From: Aspidapion aeneum
Lineage: Eukaryota; Arthropoda; Insecta; Coleoptera; Brentidae
NCBI GenBank assembly: GCA_963576565.1
Contig: OY755044.1
Location: forward strand, 54,345,783-54,409,782
Direction of reading: 5' to 3'
DNA: 64,000 bases
Shown here piece after piece: positions 62,912 to 64,000 of the stretch (its first letter is position 1; every line of letters starts with the position of its first letter). The notes below the pieces were generated by a model that searched no databases, was not told the origin of the DNA, and saw nothing but the letters and a program-made list of their open reading frames with translations. The translations under genes and the position numbers were made by a program.

Positions 62912-64000
62912 AAATATTTCAACAACGGCTGGACTAAATGTCAACATATTATATATTTTTGAAATCAGAAAAAGGAGCCCTATCAACTTAAAACATTATA
63001 TACAGGGTGTTTTATTTAAAAAAATAAACCATATGTCAATAGTTTGACAAGTGTATGACATATGTCATTTTTGACATCAGATTCTGATGACTTAGAAAAA
63101 ATTATTTAACTTTGCTAATTCAAACGTTACTGTTAGATCAATATTAACGGAGATAGCTATTAAGTAAAATATGTCAATTATCAATTTATTCAAATCACCC
63201 GGCACGTGACATATGTCAACTTTTTTGACATATTTAAAACATCTGTGTTTTGATTAACGAGATGTCTTGGTTTTCTCAGTTATTTTTGGTAAATTTCGAA
63301 AAAATAAACAAAAATGTTTTTTTTTACTTTTTCGGCCGCCATCTTTAAAAAATAAATAAATTCTATTTTTTTGTACATTACAATTTAAAACTAATTAAGA
63401 TTAATATAAAACTACATATCTTGGTAAAAAGATTTATTAAACCAAAAAGATACTGTTGTCTTTATATTTTGAACGCCGCCATCTTGGATAATAATAGACA
63501 TATGTCATTTATTATGAAATATTTACAATCGGCGACCCCCATTTAGTATAAATCAATATATTACACGGCAATACTAGTTGTGTCAAATAAGAACAAAAAA
63601 TTACTTTTTTATCTGAACTTCGGCCGCCATCTTTAAATGTTAAATGTCAAATTGTAACTTTTTATAAATTTTTACAAAATCTGGCTTACTACTGATAAAA
63701 TCCAAAAAAAAATTTGTCAAAATTTAATTTGGTCTACTGGTTGTAAAGGTCTCTTTTATTTTTGACAAATTAAGCGCCATCTTTGTGTCGGCTAGGAAAC
63801 TTATCATTTCGTTTAAGCAGGTTCAAAGAACTGGTCAGTAGCTTTAATATGAGGTATTAAAAATAAATATCGCACAAAAAATAAAGAAAATATCGAAGAA
63901 AAACGGTTTTTTTTTTAAATATAGCCGCCATTTTGTTTTGCAGTGACAGGTGTACATTTTTTTTACATTTTTAAATTTAGTATATCCCACTTAAAGTAAA
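62912..64000. repeat. Right arm of the long inverted repeat, runs off the window
   Basis: Inverse of 58310-59393. GCCGCCATCTT boxes near 63345, 63477, 63622, 63775 and 63927 mirror the AAGATGGCGGC boxes of the left arm. GACATATGTC palindromes lie near 63057, 63208 and 63497. ACAGGGTGTTTTATTT near 63004 is a common insect repeat word not seen at the matching place on the left. Confidence 0.88.

Overview
The window looks like arthropod, most probably insect, nuclear DNA. It is AT-rich and packed with transposable elements: two BEL/Pao retrotransposons, a Ty3/Gypsy element, a jockey/CR1-like LINE, an RTE-like fragment, an R2-like (REL-type) non-LTR element, a hAT-type MITE and foldback elements. 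It also holds a 10-bp array of alternating TTAGG and TTGGG pentamers (TTAGG is the ancestral insect telomere word). I recognise no intact host gene, so the species cannot be named. At most one possible host 5' exon end lies at positions 1-258. The only long intact reading frame is a 1761-codon BEL/Pao polyprotein at 9762-15047.

Left part (1-4400): short palindromes, a GGTTC-type microsatellite and a degenerate array of about 188-bp satellite monomers. The array is interrupted by a foldback element with 33-bp perfect terminal inverted repeats.

Centre (about 4400-33420): one minus-strand LINE of about 4-5 kb has been opened to 29 kb by nested insertions. A Gypsy element (6786-20141, minus, TSD CTAT) sits in its reverse transcriptase, and a BEL/Pao element (8830-15608, plus, TSD GATAG) sits in the Gypsy RNase H. 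A second LTR element without recognisable genes (21264-32300, plus, TSD AATAT or ATAT) sits in the LINE endonuclease, and another BEL/Pao (21929-28779, plus, TSD CCCCC) sits inside that element's first LTR. The target-site duplications and the matching reading frames on both sides fix the order of insertion.

Right part (33421-64000): mostly non-coding, with decayed transposon pieces, satellite-like tandem repeats, a GC-rich foldback element, the TTAGGTTGGG-type array, and an R2-like element at 59585-62870. That last element lies between two arms of a long inverted repeat; the right arm runs off the window.

The most notable signals are as follows. (1) The Gypsy element carries canonical heat-shock elements (GAAnnTTCnnGAA), six perfect copies, one in almost every unit of a tandem array in its 5' leader, plus paired GAAnnTTC sites just upstream of its TATA box. 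(2) A run of A-loop hairpins in the gene-less LTR element looks like a structured RNA. (3) The 3' LTR of the intact BEL has a 25-bp terminal duplication that seems to record a reverse-transcription slip. (4) The Gypsy copy is crippled yet has nearly identical LTRs, which suggests it was mobilised in trans.
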